This document shows positions 1 to 8,637 of a stretch of DNA of 30,241 bases, piece by piece. The translations under genes and the position numbers were made by a program. A model generated the notes under the pieces. The model did not search any database. It was not told the origin of the DNA and worked only from the letters and a program-made list of their open reading frames with translations. Each line of letters starts with the position of its first letter. Position 1 is the stretch's first letter. Source of the stretch: Spirochaetaceae bacterium (GTDB lineage Bacteria; Spirochaetota; Spirochaetia; DSM-27196; SKKC01); NCBI GenBank assembly GCA_003552745.1, contig PUOG01000258.1, forward strand, positions 1-30,241. Reading direction: 5' to 3'.

Positions 1-2
1 AT

Positions 3-656
3 TGCCGATTGCAGGTATCGGTAGATGTAAGAGCTTCCGGAGTCGGCGCAGCGGCAGCGTTCATGCTTTCGGTGCTTGTCGGGCTGATATCCGGTGTTTC
101 GTTCGGTACTGTTCTCCTTCGAGCGCTTTTCAGCGGCATTGTGTTCGGTGCCGGTGTGTATGGTGCTCGGCTTCTGCTTGCAAGATACGTCCCTGAGTTG
201 CTGAACGCTGGTAATGTGGAATCGGCCGGCGCGGGTGTCGATATATCTGTCGGCGACGACGATGACGAAGCCGAATTGACCGCTGCAGCCGAACGTGCGG
301 GAGAATCAGGCGGCGACGGGTTCGATGATTCGCTGGTGGAAGAGGTCGAAGAGGTCCCGGCGGCAGAAACGCGGCCGCAGACCAAACCGGCGCCCGATTC
401 CGGAATTGCCGAGGAAGCGACCGGAGAGTTACTTGATAGCAACGATGAGTTGCCGGAACTCGATGGATTCTCCGATACATTCTCCAGTTCCACGCCGTCG
501 GATGCCGAAGGCGAACCGTCGGAGAATTCGCACTCCGGTCGCAACTCGGAGGGACTCGATTCGTTGGATGGAAGCAGCTCGTCCGGTGGAGGAGACGGAA
601 GCGATCCGAGAGTAATGGCCGATGCGATACGTACTGTGCTGAAGCGGGAAAACTGA
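3..656 (+). CDS. Membrane protein with acidic disordered tail, upstream of whiG (5' end at window edge)
   Basis: The frame is open from the first bases of the window. A TTG at position 9 could be the start, but no ribosome site can be seen because the window begins just upstream, so the gene may be cut. Residues about 18-55 are strongly hydrophobic and glycine-rich, consistent with one long or two short membrane segments. They are followed by about 130 residues rich in Asp, Glu, Ser and Gly that look disordered, and a short C-terminal helix (MADAIRTVLKREN). A membrane protein of this kind sits between flhG and the flagellar sigma factor in spirochaete flagellar operons as I recall them. The stop is 13 bases before the sigma factor ATG, so they are probably co-transcribed. 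Its role is unknown; a flagellar link is inferred from position only. Confidence 0.7.
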   Translation, partial: CRLQVSVDVRASGVGAAAAFMLSVLVGLISGVSFGTVLLRALFSGIVFGAGVYGARLLLARYVPELLNAGNVESAGAGVDISVGDDDDEAELTAAAERAGESGGDGFDDSLVEEVEEVPAAETRPQTKPAPDSGIAEEATGELLDSNDELPELDGFSDTFSSSTPSDAEGEPSENSHSGRNSEGLDSLDGSSSSGGGDGSDPRVMADAIRTVLKREN

Positions 657-669
657 GGAAGGGTTGTGC

Positions 670-1458
670 ATGAGTGAAGAGCTTCCCGCCGAGCGGACCG
701 AAGAAGAACTGTGGCGACTCTACCGGAAGAACCGGGATCCTCAGATTCGCGAGCGACTTGTCAAGCAGTATGCTCCGTTGGTTAAGTATGTTGCCGGCAA
801 ACTCGCGGTCGGCATGCCGAGCAATGTGGAGTTCGACGATCTCGTCGGCTACGGGGTCTTCGGTCTACTGGATGCGATCGAAAAGTACGACCCCGAACAG
901 AAGACGCAGTTCAAGACGTACGCGGTGCAGCGAATCCACGGTGCCATTATCGACGAGTTGCGCTCACTTGACTGGGTGCCGCGCTCGGTTCGGACGCGGG
1001 CAAGGCAGATCGAGGGTGTCGTTCAGGAGCTGGAGACGAATCTCGGTAGACCGGCGAGCGACGACGAAATTGCCGAACAGTTGGGAATGTCGCCCAAGCA
1101 GTTCGACAAGGAGATGCAGAAGATTGCCGGCACCTCGATTCTCAGTCTCAACGATGTATGGTATCAGGGTGAAGACAACGACAAGGTGTCGATCGCCGAT
1201 AGCATCGAATCGCCGAAAACGCTGAATCCCGACACAATCGTCGAAAAAGACGAGATCAAGCACGTTATAGTTGAGTCGATCGGCGAACTTCCCGACAAAG
1301 AAAAAAAGGTGTTGGTCCTGTACTACTATGAGGACCTTACCCTGAAGGAGATCGGTCAGGTGCTCGAGGTAACCGAGTCACGGGTATCTCAACTGCACAC
1401 GAAGGCGGTTATGCGCCTGCGCAGTAAGCTGACCAGTTTCAAGAAGGGGCTTATGTAG
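670..1458 (+). CDS. whiG: RNA polymerase sigma factor for flagellar operon (WhiG/FliA, sigma-28 type)
   Basis: A 262-residue sigma-70 family protein of the FliA/WhiG group, which directs RNA polymerase to late flagellar and chemotaxis promoters. Region 2 is at about 30-105 (EFDDLVGYGVFGLLDAIEKY, then FKTYAVQRIHGAIIDELR, LDWVPRSVR). Region 3 is at about 110-175. Region 4 with its helix-turn-helix is at about 205-255 (ELPDKEKKVLVLYYYEDLTL, then VTESRVSQLHTKA). There is no region 1.1, as expected for the family. The ATG at 670 is chosen over the in-frame TTG at 664 because the AGGAAGG at 656-662 is well spaced only for 670. The next gene follows after 9 bases, and its ribosome site overlaps this stop codon. 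The identification is secure; whiG and fliA are interchangeable names here. Confidence 0.95.
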   Translation: MSEELPAERTEEELWRLYRKNRDPQIRERLVKQYAPLVKYVAGKLAVGMPSNVEFDDLVGYGVFGLLDAIEKYDPEQKTQFKTYAVQRIHGAIIDELRSLDWVPRSVRTRARQIEGVVQELETNLGRPASDDEIAEQLGMSPKQFDKEMQKIAGTSILSLNDVWYQGEDNDKVSIADSIESPKTLNPDTIVEKDEIKHVIVESIGELPDKEKKVLVLYYYEDLTLKEIGQVLEVTESRVSQLHTKAVMRLRSKLTSFKKGLM

Positions 1459-1467
1459 GAGGCGGTC

Positions 1468-3408
1468 GTGGTCACGTATGAACAGCTCCAGTCTTTCATG
1501 CAGAGTCAGGCGGAGCAGGACCGCGAGCGGACCTATGTCCACGTTCAGGGCGAAACGGTGGAGGATGCACTCCGCCAGGCAGCAATCGAGCTCGGTATAC
1601 CCATTCGGAAACTCGACTATGAGGTGCTCGAACACGAACGCTACGGCGTGCTCGGCGTCGGGAAGCGCCCGTGTTCGCTCCTCGCCTATCCTTCGACTCG
1701 CGCGGTGGACGATGATGTCGACGGAGAAGCCGACTCGGCGTTCGGTGACGGTGGTGCAGAAGACGTAGTCGTCGACGGTGGCGTGTTTGTCCGACGGGCT
1801 CCCGAAGGTGTTCTTCTCAAGGTTACGCCGCCGGCCGGCGGAGGCAGACCGGCAACGATTCGACAGGCTATGAATGTGCTCACCGAGCGAGGACTCGAGT
1901 CGGTTGACCGTGCACTCGTCGGTAAGATCGTCGATTATGCCGACGGTCAGTACGTGAAGATCGCCGAATTCGAGCACAATCCCGCCAACGACGCGGCAAT
2001 GAGTCTGGAGATCGCCGAGCAGGATATGAAGGCGTACGTCACGCTACTTCCGCCGGGGCCGAACGGTGCAGACCCGAGCCGTGACGGGATCGTCGGTTTT
2101 CTCAAGAGTCATGACGTAGTGCACGGCTTTCTCGAGGATCGCCTTACGAAGCTCGAGGAGGAACCGGTGTACCGGGAACCGGTTTTGGTGGCCGAAGGGA
2201 CGAAACCGAAGAACGGCGAAGATGCGAAGGTGATCTACAACTTCCAGGCCGAGCGCGATCAGATTCAACTGAAGGAGAAGAACGGTCGAGTCGATTTCAA
2301 GGAGTTGAACCTCATCCAGAATGTCGTGGAAGGTCAGGTGCTCGCCCGAAAGAAGCCTGCCGAGCGCGGTGAAGCCGGACGTAGCGTCACCGGAAAGATG
2401 ATTCCTGCGACCGATGGCTCCGATACCGAGATCCTTCCCGGTAAGAATGTCACCGTTTCCCCGGACGGAATGCAGGCGACGGCCGACATTAATGGACAGG
2501 TTGTACTCACCGCTGGTCGTCTCAACGTCGAACCGGTATACGTCGTCAACGGTGATGTCAGCGTGAAGACCGGTAACGTTCTCTTTCTCGGCACGGTCAT
2601 GGTCAAAGGGAGTGTCGATGACGGGTTCTCGGTCAAGGCGGCCGGAAACATCGAGGTCATGGGTAGCGTCGGCAAGTGCGATATGGACGCCGAGGGCGAT
2701 ATCATCGTTCATCAGGGCGTTGCCGGCAAGGGTGGCGGCAATATTCGTGCCGGCAAGGGAATGTGGGCCAAGTTCATCGAAAACGCGCACGTCGAGTCCG
2801 GTGGCTTGGTCGTTGTGAGCGATGGGATCATTAACTCGACGGTGAGCAGCGACTTCAAAGTAGTCTGCAAGGGTAAACGGGCCAGCATAGTCGGTGGGCA
2901 GACACGGGCGAATGAGGAGGTGCACGCCAAAACACTCGGAAGTGTCGCCGGGATGGAAACACTCATCGAGGTCGGCTACGATCCGAAAACCCGTACCCGC
3001 CTGACCGAAGTCGACACACGACTGTCGGAAATCGAGGACGAGCTGGAGGACATCAACCTGAATCTCCAGACGATTCGAAAGATCCATAAGTCGGGACGTA
3101 AACTGACCGAGGACAAGATGAACCAGGCGCGTCAACTGCAGAAACGAAAGAACGGAATCACGAAAGAGCAGAAGGAACTGAGCGAAGAGGGCGAGGAACT
3201 GCGCAATTATCTCGCCCAATTGAGGAATGCCGGCAAGATTTCCGCCGCCGGTACGGTGTATCCCGGCGTGAAGATCCATATCCGCGACGCGAGCCTGGAG
3301 GTTCGTAACGAATTCAACAAGGTCAGTTTCGTCGGCGAGGGGGGCACCGTGAAGGCGACCCGTTATCAGGATATCGACGAGGATTTGAGTTTCCAGCGTA
3401 AGGGTTGA
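1468..3408 (+). CDS. FapA-family (DUF342) protein with N-terminal Jag-N domain and coiled coil
   Basis: A 646-residue protein starting at GTG 1468, five bases after a perfect AGGAGG (1457-1462) that overlaps the whiG stop. Residues about 20-75 form a Jag-N domain (GETVEDALRQAAIELGIP, then YGVLGVGKR). Residues about 110-500 are a FapA/DUF342 region, ending in a repetitive beta-rich stretch of the polymer-forming kind (VNGDVSVKTGNVLFLGTVMV; KAAGNIEVMGSVG; AEGDIIVHQGVAG). A charged coiled coil follows at about 505-590, then a short C-terminal beta segment (GTVYPGVKIHI). DUF342 proteins of this build sit next to flagellar sigma factors in spirochaetes. The family is linked in other bacteria to cell-surface or polar structures, but its biochemical role is unclear. 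No signal peptide is seen, so it is probably cytoplasmic or membrane-associated. Confidence 0.88.
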   Translation: MVTYEQLQSFMQSQAEQDRERTYVHVQGETVEDALRQAAIELGIPIRKLDYEVLEHERYGVLGVGKRPCSLLAYPSTRAVDDDVDGEADSAFGDGGAEDVVVDGGVFVRRAPEGVLLKVTPPAGGGRPATIRQAMNVLTERGLESVDRALVGKIVDYADGQYVKIAEFEHNPANDAAMSLEIAEQDMKAYVTLLPPGPNGADPSRDGIVGFLKSHDVVHGFLEDRLTKLEEEPVYREPVLVAEGTKPKNGEDAKVIYNFQAERDQIQLKEKNGRVDFKELNLIQNVVEGQVLARKKPAERGEAGRSVTGKMIPATDGSDTEILPGKNVTVSPDGMQATADINGQVVLTAGRLNVEPVYVVNGDVSVKTGNVLFLGTVMVKGSVDDGFSVKAAGNIEVMGSVGKCDMDAEGDIIVHQGVAGKGGGNIRAGKGMWAKFIENAHVESGGLVVVSDGIINSTVSSDFKVVCKGKRASIVGGQTRANEEVHAKTLGSVAGMETLIEVGYDPKTRTRLTEVDTRLSEIEDELEDINLNLQTIRKIHKSGRKLTEDKMNQARQLQKRKNGITKEQKELSEEGEELRNYLAQLRNAGKISAAGTVYPGVKIHIRDASLEVRNEFNKVSFVGEGGTVKATRYQDIDEDLSFQRKG

Positions 3409-3411
3409 ACT

Positions 3412-3753
3412 ATGCCAATACAGCCGATTGATCTGCAGGTTCTCTTCTCACGACTCGATAACATCGGACGGGAAGCAGTCGGCCCTCAACAGGCTGCGGC
3501 GCAGGGGCAGGAGGTGGCGGGCGCACAGCTCGCCGAACAGAGCAGAGCCCAGGCCCGCCAGGTTACCGATGCGGAAGAGCTGCCGGACGGTTCGGAGGAA
3601 GTGAAAGAGGAAGAGTCAGGAGAGGAGCAGCAGAGTTCGGCCAGGCGTCGGCGGCAACGTTCGACCGGTGACGGAGACGAGGCTGCAGATCGATCTGCTC
3701 AGACGGAGATACGCGATCCCGCGCTCGGTCGGACCATTGATCTCTCCGGATAA
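3412..3753 (+). CDS. Small conserved hypothetical protein of the whiG-fapA operon
   Basis: A 113-residue protein whose ATG lies three bases after the fapA stop. The first 20 residues (MPIQPIDLQVLFSRLDNIG) form the only ordered-looking part. The rest is Gln, Glu, Ala and Arg-rich and probably disordered or helical (QQAAAQGQEVAGAQLAEQS; then EEVKEEESGEEQQSSARRRR). The C-terminus ends in a short hydrophobic motif (GRTIDLSG). A small protein with this kind of N-terminus follows FapA in other spirochaetes as I recall, but no function is known to me. It could be an adaptor between FapA and the membrane protein encoded next; that is inference from position only. Confidence 0.7.
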   Translation: MPIQPIDLQVLFSRLDNIGREAVGPQQAAAQGQEVAGAQLAEQSRAQARQVTDAEELPDGSEEVKEEESGEEQQSSARRRRQRSTGDGDEAADRSAQTEIRDPALGRTIDLSG

Positions 3754-3772
3754 CGGAGGAAGCTCTCCGACC

Positions 3773-4369
3773 ATGGAACTTGCGACGCTGCTCGTGGTGA
3801 ATGCGCTTCTCTTCCTCGTGCTGCTTCTATGGCTGAGGCGCAAGGTCGACCGGGAGCTGAACGCCGAGCGTGCGATCGAGCGCGTACGCCGCGAAGTCGC
3901 CGATCTGATCACCGAGCTGAACGGTACGACCGAGCGGAATATCACCCTCATCGAAGACCGGGTAAAGCGAATAAGCGATCTGCTTCAGAAGACCGACAAG
4001 AGAATCGCTATGCTTCAACGGGAATCGGAGAAGCACGATATAGGTGTCGGCGTGTATACTGATCTCATGGAGCGGCGGCGCCGCGCCGCCCGCGAGTCTG
4101 CCGGCGCCGGGGGGAGCGAGGAGGGCTCCGGGGTGTCCGAGTCGGCGCCCCGACAGATGCCGGCCTACGACGATTCAACCGGCTCCGGAGGCGATCCGGA
4201 GTCGCGAGAAGGGTCCGGCCGTTCATTGAGAAACCGTGTGCGCGATCTTCACAGAGCCGGAATGTCGGCCGAGGCAATCGCTCGAAAGGTCGGATCGAGT
4301 CTCGGAGAGGTGGAACTCATTATCGGACTCGAGAGGGATGACGAGGACGGTCGCGCCGTTGAAGAATAG
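3773..4369 (+). CDS. SwrB-like membrane-anchored coiled-coil protein with C-terminal HTH-like (DUF6115) motif
   Basis: A 198-residue protein. Residues 1-21 are an N-terminal membrane anchor (LLVVNALLFLVLLLWL), followed by a basic/acidic coiled coil (about 22-95) and a Gly/Ser-rich linker (about 105-150). The end is a helix-turn-helix-like motif at about 152-187 (VRDLHRAGMSAEAIARKVG, then LGEVELIIGL). This order of anchor, coiled coil and DUF6115-type tail is that of Bacillus SwrB (YlxL). SwrB is also encoded just downstream of the flagellar sigma factor and promotes assembly of the flagellar export gate and hook-basal body. The GGAGGA at 3755-3760 is 12 bases before the ATG. A longer frame upstream overlaps the previous gene and is not needed. 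The role in flagellar assembly is inferred from architecture and synteny. Confidence 0.75.
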   Translation: MELATLLVVNALLFLVLLLWLRRKVDRELNAERAIERVRREVADLITELNGTTERNITLIEDRVKRISDLLQKTDKRIAMLQRESEKHDIGVGVYTDLMERRRRAARESAGAGGSEEGSGVSESAPRQMPAYDDSTGSGGDPESREGSGRSLRNRVRDLHRAGMSAEAIARKVGSSLGEVELIIGLERDDEDGRAVEE

Positions 4370-4416
4370 AGATTTTGCGGCTTGAGGAGCGCAGCTGAAC
4401 GGAATCTGGATTGGGT

Positions 4417-6102
4417 ATGGTGAGAATTATCGGCATCGATCTCGGAACGACGAACACGGCCGCCGCCTGGTGGGACGGCCGGCAGGCAAGTATGATCCCC
4501 AACGATCGGGGAAAGAACCTCACACCGTCAATCGTTGCTTTCAGTCGCGAAGGCGAGGTTCTCGTCGGTGAGTCCGCACGGAATCAAGCGGTGACGAACA
4601 CTGAACGGACGATCATTGGTGTGAAGCGGAACATGGGTACGTCGAACACGTTCGTCGTCGACGGTGTAACGTGGTCACCGGAAGACGTGGCCGGGCGTAT
4701 TCTCGCCTCGATACGTTCAGATGCTGAACGCTTTCTCGGCGAACGAGTAACCAGCGCGGTTATCGCCGTGCCGGCCCACTTTACCGAAGCGCAGCGGCAG
4801 GCAACGATTCGTGCCGGGGAGTCAGCCGGCCTCGACGTACGTCGGATAGTGAATGAGCCGACCGCCGCAGCTCTCAGTCATGCATCAACGGTTACCGATA
4901 CCCAGCGACTGCTGGTATACGACCTCGGTGGCGGGACGTTCGACGCGACCTGTTTGCTGCAAGAGGACGGTAGATACACCGTCAAAAGCACGATCGGAGA
5001 CAATCACCTCGGCGGTATCGACTTCGACGAGGTACTACTCGACGAAGCGTTCACTGAGTTCGAAAAGCAGAGCGGCTTCGCTATACGTGGAGTTCCTGCG
5101 CTCGAACAGCAGTTGCGCGACGGTGTGGAACGAGCGAAGATCGAGCTCTCGAGCCGGGAGTACGCGGAGATCTCGCTGCCGTTCATCGGAAACGGGGGGC
5201 GACCTGTTCATCTGAGTTGGCGTGTCTCACGTGACGACTTCTCATCCAGGATCGCTCCTCTACTCCAGAAGACGGTGAAGTTGACAATGACGGCCGTACG
5301 GGAGTCCGGGTTCGGCTTGTCCGGTATCGACGGGATCATTGTCAGCGGCGGATCGACGAGGATTCCGCTCGTGCAGACGTACCTGAAGCGTGCGTTCGGA
5401 CTGTCGGAAGTGCGCATGCTGAATCCCGATGAGACGGTCGCGCTCGGGGCGGCCGTTTACGGCGGGATGCTCGAACGAGGCGACGATCACATTCGTGTCT
5501 CGGAGATTACGAGCCGGTCGCTTGGAGTCGAGACGGAGGGAGGATCGTTTGTCCCGATTATCGCGCGCAATACTTCGATTCCGGTCCGGCGAAGAAGAGT
5601 ATTCACGACGATCTCGGATAATCAGCGCACGATCGAGGTACATGCCCTCCAGGGCGATTCCGAGCTCGCCTCCGAGAATGCATCGCTCGGTCGTTTCCTG
5701 CTGTCGGGAGTAAAGCAGGCACGAAAGGGTACGGCGAGGATCGAAGTCGGGTTTTCGGTCGATGAGGATGGACTCGTGCATGTCGATGCCTGTGACGTGG
5801 ACACCGGTGCTCGCCAGACCGTTGTGTTCGAACAGGCCGCCGGCGACGCTTCGGGAGCTTCCGGTGACTATGATGCCGTCCGGGGACTTCGGAATCGTGT
5901 TCAGATGTTCTACGATGCCGTCCGAGGATCGCTTGATAGCGATTTCGATTCCGAAGTGCGGCACTATTTGGTGCTCACCGATGAGGTGCTTGCCGAAGGC
6001 GACACGCATCGTAGGATGGAAATCGGTATAGCGCTCGAGGCTCTGGCCGACGAATTGGCCATGTGGCTCGACGCGGGAGAGTTGCGCGATGCCGGTGCAT
6101 GA
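4417..6102 (+). CDS. Hsp70-family chaperone with short C-terminal tail
   Basis: A 561-residue Hsp70/DnaK relative, shorter than the 600-640 of DnaK. The nucleotide-binding domain is complete: phosphate-1 loop at 6-14 (GIDLGTTNT), VNEPTAAAL near 145-153, phosphate-2 at 167-176 (VYDLGGGTFD), DNHLGGIDFD near 195-204, and the adenosine motif near 307-316 (IIVSGGSTRI). A beta substrate-binding domain covers about 365-475, with a reduced helical tail to 561. The linker that in DnaK reads VLLLDVTPLSLG is here IRVSEITSRSLG, so the hydrophobic patch is altered. The next gene, a J-domain protein, overlaps by 14 bases and is the obvious partner. It is a specialised Hsp70, not the main DnaK. ATG 4417 is chosen over TTG 4411; the ribosome site is weak. 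Confidence 0.9.
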   Translation: MVRIIGIDLGTTNTAAAWWDGRQASMIPNDRGKNLTPSIVAFSREGEVLVGESARNQAVTNTERTIIGVKRNMGTSNTFVVDGVTWSPEDVAGRILASIRSDAERFLGERVTSAVIAVPAHFTEAQRQATIRAGESAGLDVRRIVNEPTAAALSHASTVTDTQRLLVYDLGGGTFDATCLLQEDGRYTVKSTIGDNHLGGIDFDEVLLDEAFTEFEKQSGFAIRGVPALEQQLRDGVERAKIELSSREYAEISLPFIGNGGRPVHLSWRVSRDDFSSRIAPLLQKTVKLTMTAVRESGFGLSGIDGIIVSGGSTRIPLVQTYLKRAFGLSEVRMLNPDETVALGAAVYGGMLERGDDHIRVSEITSRSLGVETEGGSFVPIIARNTSIPVRRRRVFTTISDNQRTIEVHALQGDSELASENASLGRFLLSGVKQARKGTARIEVGFSVDEDGLVHVDACDVDTGARQTVVFEQAAGDASGASGDYDAVRGLRNRVQMFYDAVRGSLDSDFDSEVRHYLVLTDEVLAEGDTHRRMEIGIALEALADELAMWLDAGELRDAGA

Positions 6103-6700
6103 CAGCGAACGTGCGTTTCGCGAGCTTGGATTGCCACCGTACAGCAGCTGGGATGAAGTTCGCAGCGCTTACAGCCGGTTGGTGAAGAAGTACCACCCCG
6201 ATACGAGTGGCACGGGGGATCCAATCGCGTTCGGACGTGTCCTCGAAGCGTACCGAGCTTTGTCGGCCGTCAGTGAGGATAGTGAAAGCCTCTCGAGCGT
6301 ATTTGCACTCGGTGAGCAGGCCGTTACGGGCGAAACGCCGAGCGAGAGAGCCTTCGCGTGTTCCCGTCTCGGGGCGCTTGCGAGGCGAAGCGCCGCCGGC
6401 TACCTACAACGTGCACTGTTCGACGAGAACGAGCAGGTTGCGATCGCAGCTGCGGAGGCTCTCGGCAAAGCCGGTGTGCTATCTGCCGCGGACAGCTTCA
6501 CCGAGGTGTTCCGAAGTGCGACAGCTCGGGTGCGAGCGGCCATTGTTGATGCCGCATGTGCGATTGGGCCGTTCGAGTGTTTTCGTCCGTTGTTCATCGA
6601 GGCGCTCCGTGAACCGGACCCGTACTGGCGCAAACGTGCGCTCCGAATGTTTCTTTCGATCGATGCGTCCCAGAGGAGGATGAATGGCCGGTCCGCTTAA
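6089..6700 (+). CDS. J-domain co-chaperone with HEAT-like repeats
   Basis: A 203-residue protein with an N-terminal J domain at about 7-60, carrying the diagnostic HPD at 36-38 (LVKKYHPDTSG) and a following helix (FGRVLEAYRALSA). Residues about 85-195 are paired amphipathic helices of HEAT/Armadillo type (LFDENEQVAIAAAEALGKAG; ATARVRAAIVDAACAIG; DPYWRKRALRMFL). There is no Gly/Phe region and no zinc domain, so it is a class C J protein whose HEAT part probably selects the client. It overlaps the end of the Hsp70 gene by 14 bases and the CheA-type gene by 17, so translation of all three is likely coupled. The protein probably delivers one client to that Hsp70; the client is unknown. Confidence 0.85.
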   Translation: MPVHDSERAFRELGLPPYSSWDEVRSAYSRLVKKYHPDTSGTGDPIAFGRVLEAYRALSAVSEDSESLSSVFALGEQAVTGETPSERAFACSRLGALARRSAAGYLQRALFDENEQVAIAAAEALGKAGVLSAADSFTEVFRSATARVRAAIVDAACAIGPFECFRPLFIEALREPDPYWRKRALRMFLSIDASQRRMNGRSA

Positions 6701-8621
6701 GCGATCGACGCGCAGCTCCGAACACTCACGACTCCTTCGCATGTTCGTGGATGACGGCCGAAATGCTATCTCCACACTCGACCGTTATCTCACGTCACTC
6801 ATGTCCGGCGGATTCAGCGTTCGACCGCTGGAGAACGCGATGCGCGCCGTTCACAGCATCAAGTCCGAAGCGGCGTTCCTCGAGTTCGATGAGGTCCGCC
6901 GTGCTGCGCACGCTCTGGAAGAGAGCCTCGGGGGGGTGCATAAGGGGCGGCTCCGACCGGGCACAAAGCTCGATGAGGCTACCTTGCAGCAGATTTCTGT
7001 CGGCTGTGAGCGGTTGCGTGAAGCAATCGAGGCGCGGATATCTGAATTGGAGAATGGCGACAAGTCGTTAGTCCGGCGTGCCCGCGAGGAAAGATCGGCC
7101 GATCTCTCGAACCGCGCCGGCATGCAGGCACACTCGGTGACCTCGTCGTTCGGACCTGATCCAAGTCTGTTTCGGCTCGGAGATCGTGAACGCCGCGCGA
7201 TTCTCGAGGCATACCGTCATGGAGAGCTTCTTTATCGGGTACGATGCGAAATCGACGATAGCGAACCCCTTACGTACGCCCGACTCTATCTCGTTCTCAA
7301 TAATCTCGAATCTGCGGTGAACGTGGTCCGTACGATTCCGTCTGTCGAGACGTTCACCGAGCGGCCGATTCGACATCTTACCGCACTTGTGACGGCGAAC
7401 TGCACCGAGCAGGAGATTTACGATGCACTCGACGTCGATCAGGTCACCGCTGTGGAACTCACTCGATTGGACTTCGAGAGTGTGCTCGAACTACTGCCGG
7501 ATGACGATGGCCAAGGACCGGGTATGCTGCTCGGCCGCTCCGGTGTGCAGCTCTCGCTCACTCCGAGGAACTACGAGTTGCTCTCTCTCTTCTCTTACGA
7601 ACTGAGCACGCAGCTCGAAGCGATGCTCGCCGCCGGGGATGCTCGTACCGAAGCCGAACGGCGTCGCCTGCAGGCTGTGGCACGCCTTGCCTCGCGAGTT
7701 CGAAGCACGATTCAGCGCACGTCGCTCGTTCCTGTTTCGTCGGTTCTGGAGCCTCTGCACCGCTTCGTCGACCGGCTGGCGGGTGAAAGTGGCAAGCAGG
7801 TGCGGTTCACGATCCGTGGCGATCGTGCGCTTGTCTTTCTACCGGTAGCGGAGTTGATTGCGGACGCGCTGCTGCATCTGATCCGCAACTGCATCGACCA
7901 TGGGGTCGAGTCGCCGGAAGATCGAAACGCGGCGGGTAAGCAGGAAGAGGCTTCGATTGCGCTGACGGTGGCGCGGACCGGAGGAAGGCTTTCGATAGAG
8001 CTTTCCGACGACGGTCGCGGTGTCGACGAGTCGAAGCTCCGTGAACGTGCAGGAATCGAAGGGGATTCAGAGTGGAGTCTTCTAGATCTGATGTGCGCCC
8101 CCGGCGTATCGACCAGACCAGCGGCGGATGTGAGCTCCGGACGTGGGGTTGGTATGGATGCGGTGCGGCATACGATAGAGACCCTCCTCGGTGGCACACT
8201 CCAGGTCCGTAATCGCCGCGGTCAAGGGTTCACGATTCGTATGGCCCTTCCGGAGAAAGCGAGCCTTCTCACGGTCACGGTCTTCGAGGCCGGGGGACGC
8301 AGCCTGGCTGTCCCGTCATGTCAGGTGATCGATGTACTCGAGCTGACGCCGAAACAGATCCGCGAGGACGTGGGTGGTGACACATATTTCGTCATGGGTG
8401 GCGAAGCGGTGCGCGTATTCACCGTAGCGCGCGAAGGCAAAGCGGCCCAGCGTCATGAGGGTTGGGCGATCGTCATGTCGGTCGAAGAGAGTCGGGGGGT
8501 GATTCTGGCGGATCGAGTGGTAAGCGAGGAAGTCGTTGTTCGTTCCGGCGATCAACCGAACCGGGTTTATTCGAAGACAATGGATGAGTACGTCTCGCTG
8601 TTCGTTCCGGTCGCTCTGTAA
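6684..8621 (+). CDS. CheA-type histidine kinase (P1-P2-P3-P4-P5)
   Basis: A 645-residue kinase with every CheA domain. The P1 HPt domain has its phospho-accepting His at 57 (RAVHSIKSEAAFLEF). A P2-like response-regulator docking domain is at about 178-265 (YARLYLVLNNLESAVNVV). P3 dimerisation helices are at about 298-370. The P4 ATPase has N box LIRNCIDHGVE (399-409), G1 DDGRGVD (442-448), F box CAPGVSTR (471-478) and G2 SGRGVGMD (485-492). A CheW-like P5 covers about 525-640. All key residues are kept, so it should be active. No cheW, cheY or receptor gene lies nearby, and it overlaps a J-domain gene by 17 bases, which is unusual. The GAGGAGGA at 6673-6680 serves ATG 6684. It is probably a second CheA paralogue tied to the chaperone pair, not the main chemotaxis kinase. 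Confidence 0.88.
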   Translation: MAGPLKRSTRSSEHSRLLRMFVDDGRNAISTLDRYLTSLMSGGFSVRPLENAMRAVHSIKSEAAFLEFDEVRRAAHALEESLGGVHKGRLRPGTKLDEATLQQISVGCERLREAIEARISELENGDKSLVRRAREERSADLSNRAGMQAHSVTSSFGPDPSLFRLGDRERRAILEAYRHGELLYRVRCEIDDSEPLTYARLYLVLNNLESAVNVVRTIPSVETFTERPIRHLTALVTANCTEQEIYDALDVDQVTAVELTRLDFESVLELLPDDDGQGPGMLLGRSGVQLSLTPRNYELLSLFSYELSTQLEAMLAAGDARTEAERRRLQAVARLASRVRSTIQRTSLVPVSSVLEPLHRFVDRLAGESGKQVRFTIRGDRALVFLPVAELIADALLHLIRNCIDHGVESPEDRNAAGKQEEASIALTVARTGGRLSIELSDDGRGVDESKLRERAGIEGDSEWSLLDLMCAPGVSTRPAADVSSGRGVGMDAVRHTIETLLGGTLQVRNRRGQGFTIRMALPEKASLLTVTVFEAGGRSLAVPSCQVIDVLELTPKQIREDVGGDTYFVMGGEAVRVFTVAREGKAAQRHEGWAIVMSVEESRGVILADRVVSEEVVVRSGDQPNRVYSKTMDEYVSLFVPVAL

Positions 8622-8637
8622 GAGTGGTGGAGAAAAG

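Noticed and set aside
2044..3279. 411-residue minus-strand ORF across fapA
   Set aside because: It is a reverse-strand shadow of the clearly coding fapA frame, with no ribosome site and no recognisable domain.
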